From: Thauera chlorobenzoica | GTDB taxonomy: Bacteria; Pseudomonadota; Gammaproteobacteria; Burkholderiales; Rhodocyclaceae | Direction: 5' to 3' | NCBI RefSeq assembly: GCF_001922305.1 | Contig: NZ_CP018839.1 | Span: forward strand, 992,001 to 1,056,000 | Length of the DNA stretch: 64,000 nt | Shown here: positions 19,546-28,150 of the stretch, piece after piece | Layout: each line of letters begins with the position of its first letter | How positions within the stretch are numbered: the first letter of the stretch is position 1 | The notes under the pieces: model-generated | Databases searched by the model: none | What the model saw: the letters and a program-made list of their open reading frames with translations, nothing else | What the model was told of the DNA's origin: nothing | Program-made: the position numbers and the translations under genes

Positions 19546-20760
19546 ATGGACCGAAAAGCCTTCCTCCACGCCGGCCACCCGCCCACCCTGCTGGCGGCCT
19601 TCCTCTACTTCGATCTGGCCTTCATGGTGTGGGTGCTGCTCGGCCCGCTCGGGGTGCAGATCGCCGCCGACCTCGGCCTCGACCACGCGCAAAAAGGCTT
19701 CATGGTGGCGCTGCCGGTGCTCGCCGGCGCGATCCTGCGTTTCGTCATGGGGGTGCTGGTCGATCACCTCGGGCCCAAGCGCAGCGGCGCCGTCGGCCAG
19801 CTGATCGTCATCGGCGCGCTCGCCGCGGCGTGGTGGTTCGGGATCACGAGCTACCACCAGGTGCTGCTGCTGGGCTTCTTCCTCGGCTTTGCCGGCGCCT
19901 CGTTCGCGGTCGCCCTGCCGCTCGCCTCGCGCTGGTATCCGCCGGAGCACCAGGGCACCGCGCTGGGCATCGCCGGTGCGGGCAACTCCGGCACCGCGCT
20001 CGCCGCGCTGTTCGCCCCCGGGCTGGCGCTTGCCTTCGGCTGGAACAACGTCTTCGGCCTGGCGCTGATTCCGCTGGTGCTGGTGTTCGTGTTCTACCTC
20101 GTGGTCGCCCGCGATGCCCCCGAGTGCCCGCCGCCGAAGCCGCTCGCCGACTATTTCAAGGTGCTCAAGGACCGCGACGCGTGGTGGTTCATGTTCTTCT
20201 ACGCGGTCACCTTCGGCGGCTTCGTCGGTCTCGCCTCCTCGCTGACGATCTACTTCAACACCCAATACGGGCTGGACGCGAAGACCGCGGGCTACTTCAC
20301 CGCGGCCTGCGTGTTCGCCGGCTCGGTGGTACGCCCGATCGGCGGCGCGGTGGCCGACCGCATCGGTGGTATCCGTACCCTGAGCGCGATGTACCTGATC
20401 GCCGCGACCTTCCTCGCCCTGGTCAGCTTCGCGCCGGCGGCGGCGTGGATGGCGCTCGCCGGCTTCGTCGCCGCGATGCTGGCGCTGGGCATGGGCAATG
20501 GCGCGGTGTTCCAGCTCGTGCCGCAGCGCTTCCGGCGCGAGATCGGGGTGATGACCGGGCTGGTCGGCATGGCCGGCGGCATCGGCGGCTTCTACCTGGC
20601 GTCCTCGCTCGGCTACGCCCGCCAGGCGAGCGGCAGCTACCAGGCCGGCTTCCTGGTCTTCGCCGCGCTCGCCGTGTTCGCGCTGCTCGGGCTGACCCTG
20701 GTGAAGGCACGCTGGCGCACCACCTGGGGCGCTGCGCACCTGACGTCGGCAAGGATCTGA
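19546..20760 (+). CDS. MFS nitrate/nitrite transporter (NarK/NasA family)
   Basis: Twelve-helix major-facilitator protein of the nitrate/nitrite porter family that supplies substrate to NasA/NirBD. It carries the nitrate-signature-like segments GAGNSGTALAALFAP and GMGNGAVFQLVPQRF. There is also an MFS loop motif (RFVMGVLVDHLGPKRSG) and a second one at VRPIGGAVADRIGG. 404 residues. The start ATG 19546 has GGGAG 7 bases upstream; longer readings of the frame run back through nirD and are not credible. The direction (import, or nitrate/nitrite exchange) cannot be told from sequence, but the assimilatory context favours import. Confidence 0.93.
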   Translation: MDRKAFLHAGHPPTLLAAFLYFDLAFMVWVLLGPLGVQIAADLGLDHAQKGFMVALPVLAGAILRFVMGVLVDHLGPKRSGAVGQLIVIGALAAAWWFGITSYHQVLLLGFFLGFAGASFAVALPLASRWYPPEHQGTALGIAGAGNSGTALAALFAPGLALAFGWNNVFGLALIPLVLVFVFYLVVARDAPECPPPKPLADYFKVLKDRDAWWFMFFYAVTFGGFVGLASSLTIYFNTQYGLDAKTAGYFTAACVFAGSVVRPIGGAVADRIGGIRTLSAMYLIAATFLALVSFAPAAAWMALAGFVAAMLALGMGNGAVFQLVPQRFRREIGVMTGLVGMAGGIGGFYLASSLGYARQASGSYQAGFLVFAALAVFALLGLTLVKARWRTTWGAAHLTSARI

Positions 20761-20767
20761 GTCCATC

Positions 20768-22450
20768 ATGCCCGAGGTCCGCCTTGGCCACGCCACCCAC
20801 GCCGGGCCGCGGCCGCACAACGAGGATTTCGTTGCCGCGGCGGCACCCGAGGGGGCCGAGCGCGAGCACAAGGGCGTGCTGCTGGCGATCGCCGACGGTG
20901 TCGGCGGCCATGCCCACGGCCGCGAGGCCGCGGAATACACCGTGCGCGGCCTGCTCGCCGACTACTTTTCCACCCCCGACACCTGGAGCGTGGAGAAGTC
21001 GCTCGCCGCCGTGCTCGCCGCCGCCAACCGCTGGCTGCTGGCGCAGGCGGCGCGCACCGCCGAATATGCCGGAATGGCGACCACGCTCACCGCGCTGGTG
21101 CTGCGCGGGCGGCGTTTCCACCTCGCCCACGTCGGCGATGCGCGCGCCTACCTGTGGCGCGACCAGACCCTGCTGCGCCTGACCGAAGACCACACCTGGC
21201 CGCACCCCGAGCTGAGCAACGTGCTGCGCCGCGCGCTCGGCCTGGAGAAGCACCTGCTGGTCGACTTCGACGACGGCGAGCTGGCCGCCGGCGACCGCTT
21301 CGTGCTCGTCACCGACGGGGTGTGGAATGCGCTCGGCGACGGCGGAATCGTGGCCGTGCTGCGGCGCGTTGGCGACCCCCAGGCGGTGGCCGATGCGCTG
21401 GTCGCGGAGGCGCTGCGCGCCGCCACCAGCGACAACGCCAGCGCGCTGGTGGCGGAGGTCGCCGCGCTGCCCGCGGCCAGCCTGCGCGACCGCTTCGCCG
21501 ATGGCCGCCGCCGGGCGCTGCCGCCACGGCTGAAAGCGGGCGAGGTAATCGATGGCCTGCGGGTCGAGTCCCTGCTCCACGCCTCGCGCCTGAGCCTGCT
21601 CTACCGCGTGCGCCGGGAGGCGGATGACGCGCTGCTGGTACTGAAGACCCTGCTGCCCGAGTTCGACCGCGACGAGGAGGCTCGCCGCGCCCTGGTGCAC
21701 GAGGAGTGGCTGGCGCGGCGGGCGCCGGAGCAGGGCTTTCCGCAGGTCGTGGACCATGCCGCGCGCGCACACCTGTATTACCTGATGCGCTGGCACGCGG
21801 GCGAGACGCTGCAGGCGGCGCTGGCGCGTGGCCACCGTTACCGGGTGGCGGAAGTGGTCGATCTCGGCTGCACCCTGTTGCGCCATCTTGGTGCGCTGCA
21901 CCGCCTCGGCATCGTGCATCGCGACCTCAAGCCCGACAACCTGCACGTGGACCGTGACGGCCGGCTGCGCCTGCTCGATCTGGGGGTAGCCGCCGCCGAC
22001 GGCGAGGAACTGTGCGAGACCGGCACCCCCGGCACGCCGTCCTACATGGCGCCGGAGCTGTTCGCCGGGCAGGTCGCGGACGAGGCTTCCGACCTCTATG
22101 CCTGCGGCGTCGTGCTCTACGAACTGCTGACACGGCACTACCCCTACGGCGAGATCGAGCCCTTCCAGCATCCGCGCTTCGGCGATCCGCTGCTGCCCAC
22201 CCGTTACCGTCCGGACACGCCGGCCTGGCTCGAGGCGGTGCTGCTGAAAGCCTGCGCGCGCGCGCCGGGGCAGCGCTTCGAGACCGCCGGGGAGTTCCGC
22301 CTGGCGCTCGAGCGCGGTGCCCAGCACCCGCTCGCGACCCCGCGGCGGACGCCGCTGGTGGCGCGCAATCCCGGACTGGCATTGAAACTGCTTCTAGTGG
22401 CTTCGCTGCTGCTCGACATCGTCTTGCTCTACCTGTTGAGCCGCGCATGA
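20768..22450 (+). CDS. Fused PP2C phosphatase / Ser-Thr protein kinase, membrane-anchored
   Basis: 560-residue protein in two parts. Residues 1-~235 form a PP2C (PPM) phosphatase with GPRPHNEDF, IADGVGGHAHG, HVGDARAYLW, LVTDGVWNALGD and SDNASALV, so the metal-binding Asp residues are present. Residues ~260-520 form a Hanks-type kinase with a candidate ATP Lys (LVLKTL), HRDLKPDN, DLG in place of DFG, and GTPSYMAPE. The Gly-rich loop is not recognisable. A hydrophobic helix at the C-terminus (about 535-558) should anchor it in the membrane. It sits 7 bases after the nitrate porter and before nasA, which suggests it regulates nitrate uptake or reduction. The target is unknown. Confidence 0.92.
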   Translation: MPEVRLGHATHAGPRPHNEDFVAAAAPEGAEREHKGVLLAIADGVGGHAHGREAAEYTVRGLLADYFSTPDTWSVEKSLAAVLAAANRWLLAQAARTAEYAGMATTLTALVLRGRRFHLAHVGDARAYLWRDQTLLRLTEDHTWPHPELSNVLRRALGLEKHLLVDFDDGELAAGDRFVLVTDGVWNALGDGGIVAVLRRVGDPQAVADALVAEALRAATSDNASALVAEVAALPAASLRDRFADGRRRALPPRLKAGEVIDGLRVESLLHASRLSLLYRVRREADDALLVLKTLLPEFDRDEEARRALVHEEWLARRAPEQGFPQVVDHAARAHLYYLMRWHAGETLQAALARGHRYRVAEVVDLGCTLLRHLGALHRLGIVHRDLKPDNLHVDRDGRLRLLDLGVAAADGEELCETGTPGTPSYMAPELFAGQVADEASDLYACGVVLYELLTRHYPYGEIEPFQHPRFGDPLLPTRYRPDTPAWLEAVLLKACARAPGQRFETAGEFRLALERGAQHPLATPRRTPLVARNPGLALKLLLVASLLLDIVLLYLLSRA

Positions 22451-22503
22451 ACCCTCCCCGTGCGGGGGCGGATAGACCTTGACGACCATCAACGAGGCGG
22501 ACC

Positions 22504-25287
22504 ATGACCCCAGCAAACCCGGAGACATCCGGCCGCGACGCCGTTGCGGACACGCCGGCGCTTGCGCCGCCGCGCCATGAAACCCGTGCCACCTGTGCCT
22601 ACTGCGGGGTGGGCTGTGGCGTGATGATCGAGCACGACGGCACACGCATCACCGCGGTGCGCGGCGATCCCGCGCATCCTGCCAACTTCGGCCAGCTGTG
22701 CACCAAGGGCGCGAGCCTGCATCTGAGCGCCGGCCTCGACACCCGCCTGCTGTACCCGGAGTACCGCGCCACGCGCACCGAGCCGCGCCGGCGCATCCGC
22801 TGGGACGCGGCGATCGATGCCGCCGCCCGGCGCTTCGCCGGGATCATCGCCGCCCACGGCCCGGATGCGGTCGCGTTCTACATCTCCGGCCAGCTCCTCA
22901 CCGAGGACTACTACGTCTTCAACAAGGCGATGAAAGGGCTGATCGGCAGCAACAACATCGACACCAACTCGCGCCTGTGCATGTCGAGCGCGGTCGCCGC
23001 CTACAAGGCCACCCTGGGTGCGGATGCGCCGCCGTGCTGCTACGAGGACTTCGACCATGCCGACACCATCCTGATCGCCGGCGCCAACCCGTCCTATGCC
23101 CACCCGGTGGCCTTTCGCCGCATCGAGGAAGCGAAGGCGCGGCGCCCGCAGATGAGGCTGATCGTCGTCGACCCGCGCCGCACCGACACCGCGGCGGCGG
23201 CCGACCTGCACCTGGCGGTGCTGCCCGGCACCGACATCCGGCTGTTCGAGGCGATGCTCCATGTGCTGCTGCGGGAGGGCATGCTCGATGAGGCCTGGAT
23301 CGCCGCCCATACCGAGGGCTTCGAAGCCTTGCGCGCCCATGTGGCCGAGCTCAGCCCCGCGGTCGCCGCCGAAGTGTGCGGCGTCGGGGCGGACGACATC
23401 GTCACCGCGGCGCGCTGGTGGGGGCAGGCGCCGGCGGCGCTGTCGCTGTGGTGTCAGGGGTTGAACCAGTCGATCCACGGCACCGACAATGGCACGGCGC
23501 TGATCGCACTGTCGCTCGCCACCGGCAAGATCGGCCGTCCGGGCTGCGGCCCGTTCTCGCTCACCGGCCAGCCCAACGCGATGGGCGGGCGCGAAGTCGG
23601 CGGCCTGGCCAACCTGCTGCCGGCCCACCGCGACCTCGCCAACCCCGCGCACCGCGCCGAAGTGGCGCGCCTGTGGGGCATCGACCGCGTGCCCGACACG
23701 CCCGGCCTGAGCGCGGTGGAACTGTTCGAGGCGGTGCGGGCGGGCAAGGTGAAGGCGGTGTGGATCGCGTGCACCAACCCGGCGCAGTCGCTGCCGGAGC
23801 AGGCGCGGGTGCGCGAGGCGCTCGCCGCCTGCGAGTTCGTCGTCCTCCAGGAGGCGTTCCGCAGCACCGAGACCGCCCCGTTCGCCGACCTGATGCTGCC
23901 GGCGACGACCTGGGGCGAGAAGGACGGCACGGTGACCAACTCCGAGCGCCGCATCAGCCGCGTGCGCCCGGCGCTGCCGGCGCCGGGCGAGGCGCGCGCC
24001 GACTGGCGCATCGCGCGCGACTTCGCGCGCGCGCTCGGGCCGCGCATCGGCAAGCCGCAGGCCGCGCGCCTGTTCGCCTACGAGCGTGCGGAAGAAGTCT
24101 TCGCCGAACATGCCGCCACCACCGCCGGGCGCGATCTTGACATCACCGGCCTGAGCTACGCCCTGCTCGATGCCGCGGGGCCGCAGCAATGGCCGTTTCC
24201 GGCCGGAGCGCGGGTCGAGGAGGACGCCGCGCGCGTGCGCCTGTACGCCGACGGCTGCTTTCCCACGGCGAACGGCCGCGCCCGCTTCGTCGTCCCCGGC
24301 CGCGCGCTGACCGCGGAAAAGATCGATGCGCGCTATCCGCTGCACCTGACCACCGGGCGCCTGCGCGACCAGTGGCACGGCATGAGCCGCAGCGGCAAGG
24401 TTGCCCGCCTGTACGGCCATGTCGACGAGGCCCGCATCGAGCTCCATGCCGACGACCTTGCGGTGCGCGGGCTGCACGACGGCGAACTGGTCCGGGTCGC
24501 CAGCCGCCGCGGCGAGCTGGTGCTGCGCGCGGTGGTCTCGCCCGACATGCGCAAGGGCCAGGCCTTTGTCGCCATGCACTGGGGACGCAAGGTGCTCGGC
24601 TCGGCCGGCGTCAACCTGCTCCTCGGTGCCGATCTCGATCCATTGTCGAAACAGCCCGAGCTCAAGCATGCGGCGATCCGCATCGACAAGGCGGTGCTGC
24701 CGTTCCGGGCGCTGCTGATGCGTGCCGAGCGCCCCGGGCGCACCGCGGCGGAGGACGCCGAGGCGCTGTCGCCGTGGCTGGAGCGCTTCGCCTACGCCTC
24801 GCTCGCGCTCGCCGGGCGCGAGCATCCGGCGGTGGTGATGCGCATCGCCCACGACCGGCCGATTCCGCCCGCCTGGCTTGGCGAACTGGATGCGCTGCTC
24901 GGGCTCGGGAGCGATGACGCCCTGTCCTATGCCGATGTCCGGCGCGGCATCAGCAAACGTGTGCTGATCGAGGGCGACCGCCTGGTCGGGCTGCGTCTGG
25001 TGGGCGAGAGCGCTGCCGCTGCGTGGCTGAGTGAGCTGATCGTCGAGCGCCGGCCCGCCGCCGAGCTGCGGCGCTGGCTGCTGGCGCCGCTGGCAGCACC
25101 GCCAGCGCAGGCGAAGCTGCGCGGGCGCATCGTATGCAACTGCCTGGATGTCGCCGAGGCCGACATCGCCGCGGCGATCGCCGGTGGCGATGACTTTCAG
25201 GCGCTGCAGCAAAAGCTCCGCTGCGGCAGCTCCTGCGGCTCCTGCGTGGCCGAGATCCGCAGGATGCTTCGGGCATCGGGACGGTAG
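22504..25287 (+). CDS. nasA: Assimilatory nitrate reductase catalytic subunit
   Basis: Molybdopterin (bis-MGD) enzyme reducing nitrate to nitrite in the cytoplasm. An N-terminal [4Fe-4S] domain has CAYCGVGCGV and a later Cys in QLCTKG. The molybdopterin oxidoreductase domain follows (NTNSRLCMSSAVAAYK, with the Mo-ligand region) and then a molydopterin dinucleotide-binding domain (HLTTGRLRDQWHGMSRSG). A C-terminal BFD-like [2Fe-2S] domain has CNCLDV and CGSSCGSC, found in the single-subunit NasA type. 927 residues. The 53-base gap after the kinase gene shows no promoter. The last gene of the nitrogen operon. Confidence 0.96.
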   Translation: MTPANPETSGRDAVADTPALAPPRHETRATCAYCGVGCGVMIEHDGTRITAVRGDPAHPANFGQLCTKGASLHLSAGLDTRLLYPEYRATRTEPRRRIRWDAAIDAAARRFAGIIAAHGPDAVAFYISGQLLTEDYYVFNKAMKGLIGSNNIDTNSRLCMSSAVAAYKATLGADAPPCCYEDFDHADTILIAGANPSYAHPVAFRRIEEAKARRPQMRLIVVDPRRTDTAAAADLHLAVLPGTDIRLFEAMLHVLLREGMLDEAWIAAHTEGFEALRAHVAELSPAVAAEVCGVGADDIVTAARWWGQAPAALSLWCQGLNQSIHGTDNGTALIALSLATGKIGRPGCGPFSLTGQPNAMGGREVGGLANLLPAHRDLANPAHRAEVARLWGIDRVPDTPGLSAVELFEAVRAGKVKAVWIACTNPAQSLPEQARVREALAACEFVVLQEAFRSTETAPFADLMLPATTWGEKDGTVTNSERRISRVRPALPAPGEARADWRIARDFARALGPRIGKPQAARLFAYERAEEVFAEHAATTAGRDLDITGLSYALLDAAGPQQWPFPAGARVEEDAARVRLYADGCFPTANGRARFVVPGRALTAEKIDARYPLHLTTGRLRDQWHGMSRSGKVARLYGHVDEARIELHADDLAVRGLHDGELVRVASRRGELVLRAVVSPDMRKGQAFVAMHWGRKVLGSAGVNLLLGADLDPLSKQPELKHAAIRIDKAVLPFRALLMRAERPGRTAAEDAEALSPWLERFAYASLALAGREHPAVVMRIAHDRPIPPAWLGELDALLGLGSDDALSYADVRRGISKRVLIEGDRLVGLRLVGESAAAAWLSELIVERRPAAELRRWLLAPLAAPPAQAKLRGRIVCNCLDVAEADIAAAIAGGDDFQALQQKLRCGSSCGSCVAEIRRMLRASGR

Positions 25288-25397
25288 CCCCGGCGGGCGG
25301 CGCGTGCTTCCGCTCCATCCCAGAGACATGACGAAAACGTGTACGATTGGCGCCCGGCCGGGACGCCGACAAAACAACGATTTCGCCTGGAGACGCG

Positions 25398-27080
25398 ATG
25401 CTTTCGAAGATGAGGGTGGCCACCAAACTGACGATTGGGTTCGGACTGGTGATCGTGCTGCTGCTCGCGGTATCGGCGATCAGCCTGCTGCGCATGAGCG
25501 AGCTGAACGGCCAGTTGCACGTCGTCGGCGGGCAGTTGTGGCCGCGGGTGGCGATGCTGGGGGAAGTCCGCCACGAATCGAACACGATCGCGATCGCCCT
25601 GCGCAGCATGATGCTGGCCGAAAACGGGGCCGATCGGGCACGCAGCCGCGAGGTGGTGATGGCCGGGCGGCAGTCGATCAATGAAAATCTCGAGCGCCTG
25701 GACCAGCTCGCGACCCATCCGCGCGACCGGGAACTGCTCGAGGCGATCCGGCGCGAGCGTGCGCGTTACATCGTCGGGCAGGATCAACTGATCGAGCTCA
25801 TTTCGAACGAGCACCTGCCCGAGGCGCGCGCCTACCTGAACAACGCGCTGCGGCCGCAGCTGGCCGACTACCAGAGCGCGATCGCGGCGGCGGCGGAGTT
25901 CCAGAGCCAGTCGCTGCATGCCGGCATCGACCAGGCCGCCACCGCCACCGAGGCGGCGCGGCTGCAGGTGCTCGTTTCCGCCGGGGCGGCCCTGGTCGTG
26001 GCCCTGCTCGCCGGCTTCCTGATCATGCGCAGCCTGGCACGCGAGATGGGGGGCGAGCCGGGCTATGCGGCCAAGGTCGCGCACCGGGTCGCGGAAGGCG
26101 ACTTTACCGCGAAGGTGGTGTTGCGCTCCGGAGACCGCACGAGCCTGCTCGCGGCGATGAAGGAGATGGTCGGCAAGCTGTCGATGGCATTCGGCGAGAT
26201 CCATGCCGCCGGTGGCGCGCTCGTTGCCGCCTCGGAGGAAGTGGGCACGTCCGTGCAGCAGCAGGCGGCGATGTCGAGCCAGATGTCTTCGGCGGTGGCC
26301 GAAATCACCTCGACGATGGAGGAATTTTCCGCCTCCTCGTCGGAGATCGCCCAGAACGCCGCGGTGGTGGTCGACATGGCGCAACAGACCCTGGCCAACA
26401 GCCGCAAGGGGGCAGAAGGCGTGCGCATGGTGCTCGAGCGCATGGAGGACATCCGCAACGACAACGAGCACAACCTGCGCGAGATCATGGCCCTGGGCGC
26501 GCGCTCGAAGGAAATCGGCCGGATCATGGAGATCATCAACGCGGTCGCGGACCAGACCCGGTTGATCGCGTTCAACGCCGCGCTCGAAGCGTCCAGCGCC
26601 GGCGAGGCCGGCCGGCGCTTTTCCGTGGTGGCGGCGGAGATCCGCCGTCTGGCCGACAGCGTCGCCGACTCCTCGGAAGATGTCGCGGCCAAGGTCGGCG
26701 AGATCCAGGACTCGATCAACCGCCTGGTCGTCACCTCCGAGAAGAGCGCGAGCGTGATCGTGGCCGGCACCGAAGCCAGCGACGAGGCGGCGCACAACCT
26801 CGACGAGATCCTCGAAACCGCAGCCGGCACCGACAGCGCGGCGCAGCAGATTTCGCTCGCCACCCAGCAGCAGAAGACCGCGAGCACCCAGGTCGTGGTG
26901 GCGCTGCGCGAGATCGTCGGCGCCAACCGCCACGGCGCCCAATCCACCGAGCGCGTCGTCCAGGTGGGCAAGGAGCTGAAGCGGCTGGCGGCGGACCTGT
27001 TCGAAACCACCCGCCGCTTCAGGTACGGAGACGATGACGGCGGGGGCCGCCGTGCCGACGCGGCGGCGCCCGGGGCATGA
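25398..27080 (+). CDS. Methyl-accepting chemotaxis protein
   Basis: 560-residue membrane receptor. TM1 is at about residues 11-32, a ~155-residue periplasmic helical sensor follows, TM2 is at about 190-211, then a HAMP domain (KVAHRVAEGDF) and the cytoplasmic signalling domain. The hairpin tip reads VADQTRLIAFNAALEASSAG. This differs from the E. coli tip (AEQTNLLALNAAIEAARAG) and resembles receptors of Frz/Wsp-like alternative systems. ATG 25398 has a TGGAG site. It is the first gene of the chemosensory operon; cheB starts inside its stop codon. Confidence 0.94.
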   Translation: MLSKMRVATKLTIGFGLVIVLLLAVSAISLLRMSELNGQLHVVGGQLWPRVAMLGEVRHESNTIAIALRSMMLAENGADRARSREVVMAGRQSINENLERLDQLATHPRDRELLEAIRRERARYIVGQDQLIELISNEHLPEARAYLNNALRPQLADYQSAIAAAAEFQSQSLHAGIDQAATATEAARLQVLVSAGAALVVALLAGFLIMRSLAREMGGEPGYAAKVAHRVAEGDFTAKVVLRSGDRTSLLAAMKEMVGKLSMAFGEIHAAGGALVAASEEVGTSVQQQAAMSSQMSSAVAEITSTMEEFSASSSEIAQNAAVVVDMAQQTLANSRKGAEGVRMVLERMEDIRNDNEHNLREIMALGARSKEIGRIMEIINAVADQTRLIAFNAALEASSAGEAGRRFSVVAAEIRRLADSVADSSEDVAAKVGEIQDSINRLVVTSEKSASVIVAGTEASDEAAHNLDEILETAAGTDSAAQQISLATQQQKTASTQVVVALREIVGANRHGAQSTERVVQVGKELKRLAADLFETTRRFRYGDDDGGGRRADAAAPGA

Positions 27081-28150
27081 ATCCTGCCGCCCTCCAGCGG
27101 CCGCTGCGCGTGCTCGTGGCCGACGACAGTGCGGTGGCGCGCGGCGTCATCCGCGCCTGCCTCGAGCGTGACCGGAGCATCGAGATCGTCGCCGAGGCCG
27201 GCAACGGCTTGCAGGCGGTGGAGCTGGCGCAGACGCTGCGCCCGGACCTGGTGACGATGGACCTCGACATGCCGGTGCTGGGCGGGCTCGATGCGATCGA
27301 GCGGATCATGGCGCATCGCGCCGTGCCGATCCTGGTGATCACCAGCGCCGACGCCGCCGCGATTGCCGGCGAGGCGATCCAGCGCGGAGCGCTCGAAGTC
27401 GTCCGCAAGCCCCGCTGCAGCGAAGAGGGAGCGCGCGATCTCGTCGCCCGCATCCGCCTGCTCGCCGGCGTGCCGGTGATCACCCGGCGCTTCCGCATCG
27501 ACCCGGAGCCGTCCGCGCCGCCACCCGGTTTCGCGCCGCACCGGCCCGTTCCGGCGCCGGCGGGGGAGGGCGCGAAGGGGCGCATCGTCGCCATCGCCGC
27601 CTCGACCGGTGGCCCCCAGGCGCTGGCCCGCATCCTGCCCCGGCTGCCGTCCACTTTCCGCGCCCCGGTGGTGATCGCCCAGCACATCTCCGAGGGCTTC
27701 GCCGAGGGGATGGTGGGGTGGCTGGCGGGACTGTGCGCGCTGCCGGTCGTGCTCGCCTGCGACGGCCAGCGGCTCGAGGCCGGGCACGTCTATGTTTCGC
27801 CGCCCGAGCGCAATCTGGTGGTCACCGCTGCCCGCCGCCTGGCGCTGGTCGAGCCCTCGGCGACCGATGTCCACCACCCGAGCTGTGATGTTCTGCTGTA
27901 TTCGGTGGCCAAGGTGTTCGGTGCCGGTGCGATCGGCGTGATCCTGTCGGGCATGGGGCGCGATGGTGCCCGCGGCCTGGGCGCGCTGCGCGCGGCCGGT
28001 GGGGTCACGATCGCCCAGGATGAAGCCTCGTCGGTAGTGTTCGGGATGAACCGGATGGCGATCGAGCAGGGGGCGGTGGAGCGCGTGCTGCCTGTGGACC
28101 GGATCGGCGACGAGATCCTGGCGCTGCTTGCAGACCGGAGACGGCGATGA
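27077..28150 (+). CDS. cheB: Chemotaxis methylesterase/glutamine deamidase CheB
   Basis: Removes methyl groups from the receptor when phosphorylated. The N-terminal receiver domain (residues 1-~120) has the phospho-acceptor Asp at about 62 (TMDLDMP). The C-terminal esterase domain (~170-350) shows the catalytic triad Ser 176 (AASTGGPQ), His 203 (AQHIS) and Asp 296 (GMGRDGA). Its ATG overlaps the receptor stop by 4 bases and its own end overlaps cheR by 4 bases, so the genes are translationally coupled. 357 residues. Confidence 0.96.
   Translation: MNPAALQRPLRVLVADDSAVARGVIRACLERDRSIEIVAEAGNGLQAVELAQTLRPDLVTMDLDMPVLGGLDAIERIMAHRAVPILVITSADAAAIAGEAIQRGALEVVRKPRCSEEGARDLVARIRLLAGVPVITRRFRIDPEPSAPPPGFAPHRPVPAPAGEGAKGRIVAIAASTGGPQALARILPRLPSTFRAPVVIAQHISEGFAEGMVGWLAGLCALPVVLACDGQRLEAGHVYVSPPERNLVVTAARRLALVEPSATDVHHPSCDVLLYSVAKVFGAGAIGVILSGMGRDGARGLGALRAAGGVTIAQDEASSVVFGMNRMAIEQGAVERVLPVDRIGDEILALLADRRRR

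Noticed and set aside
22489..25377. 962-codon open frame on the minus strand
   Set aside because: Antisense mirror of nasA; composition is typical of the complementary reading of GC-rich codons.
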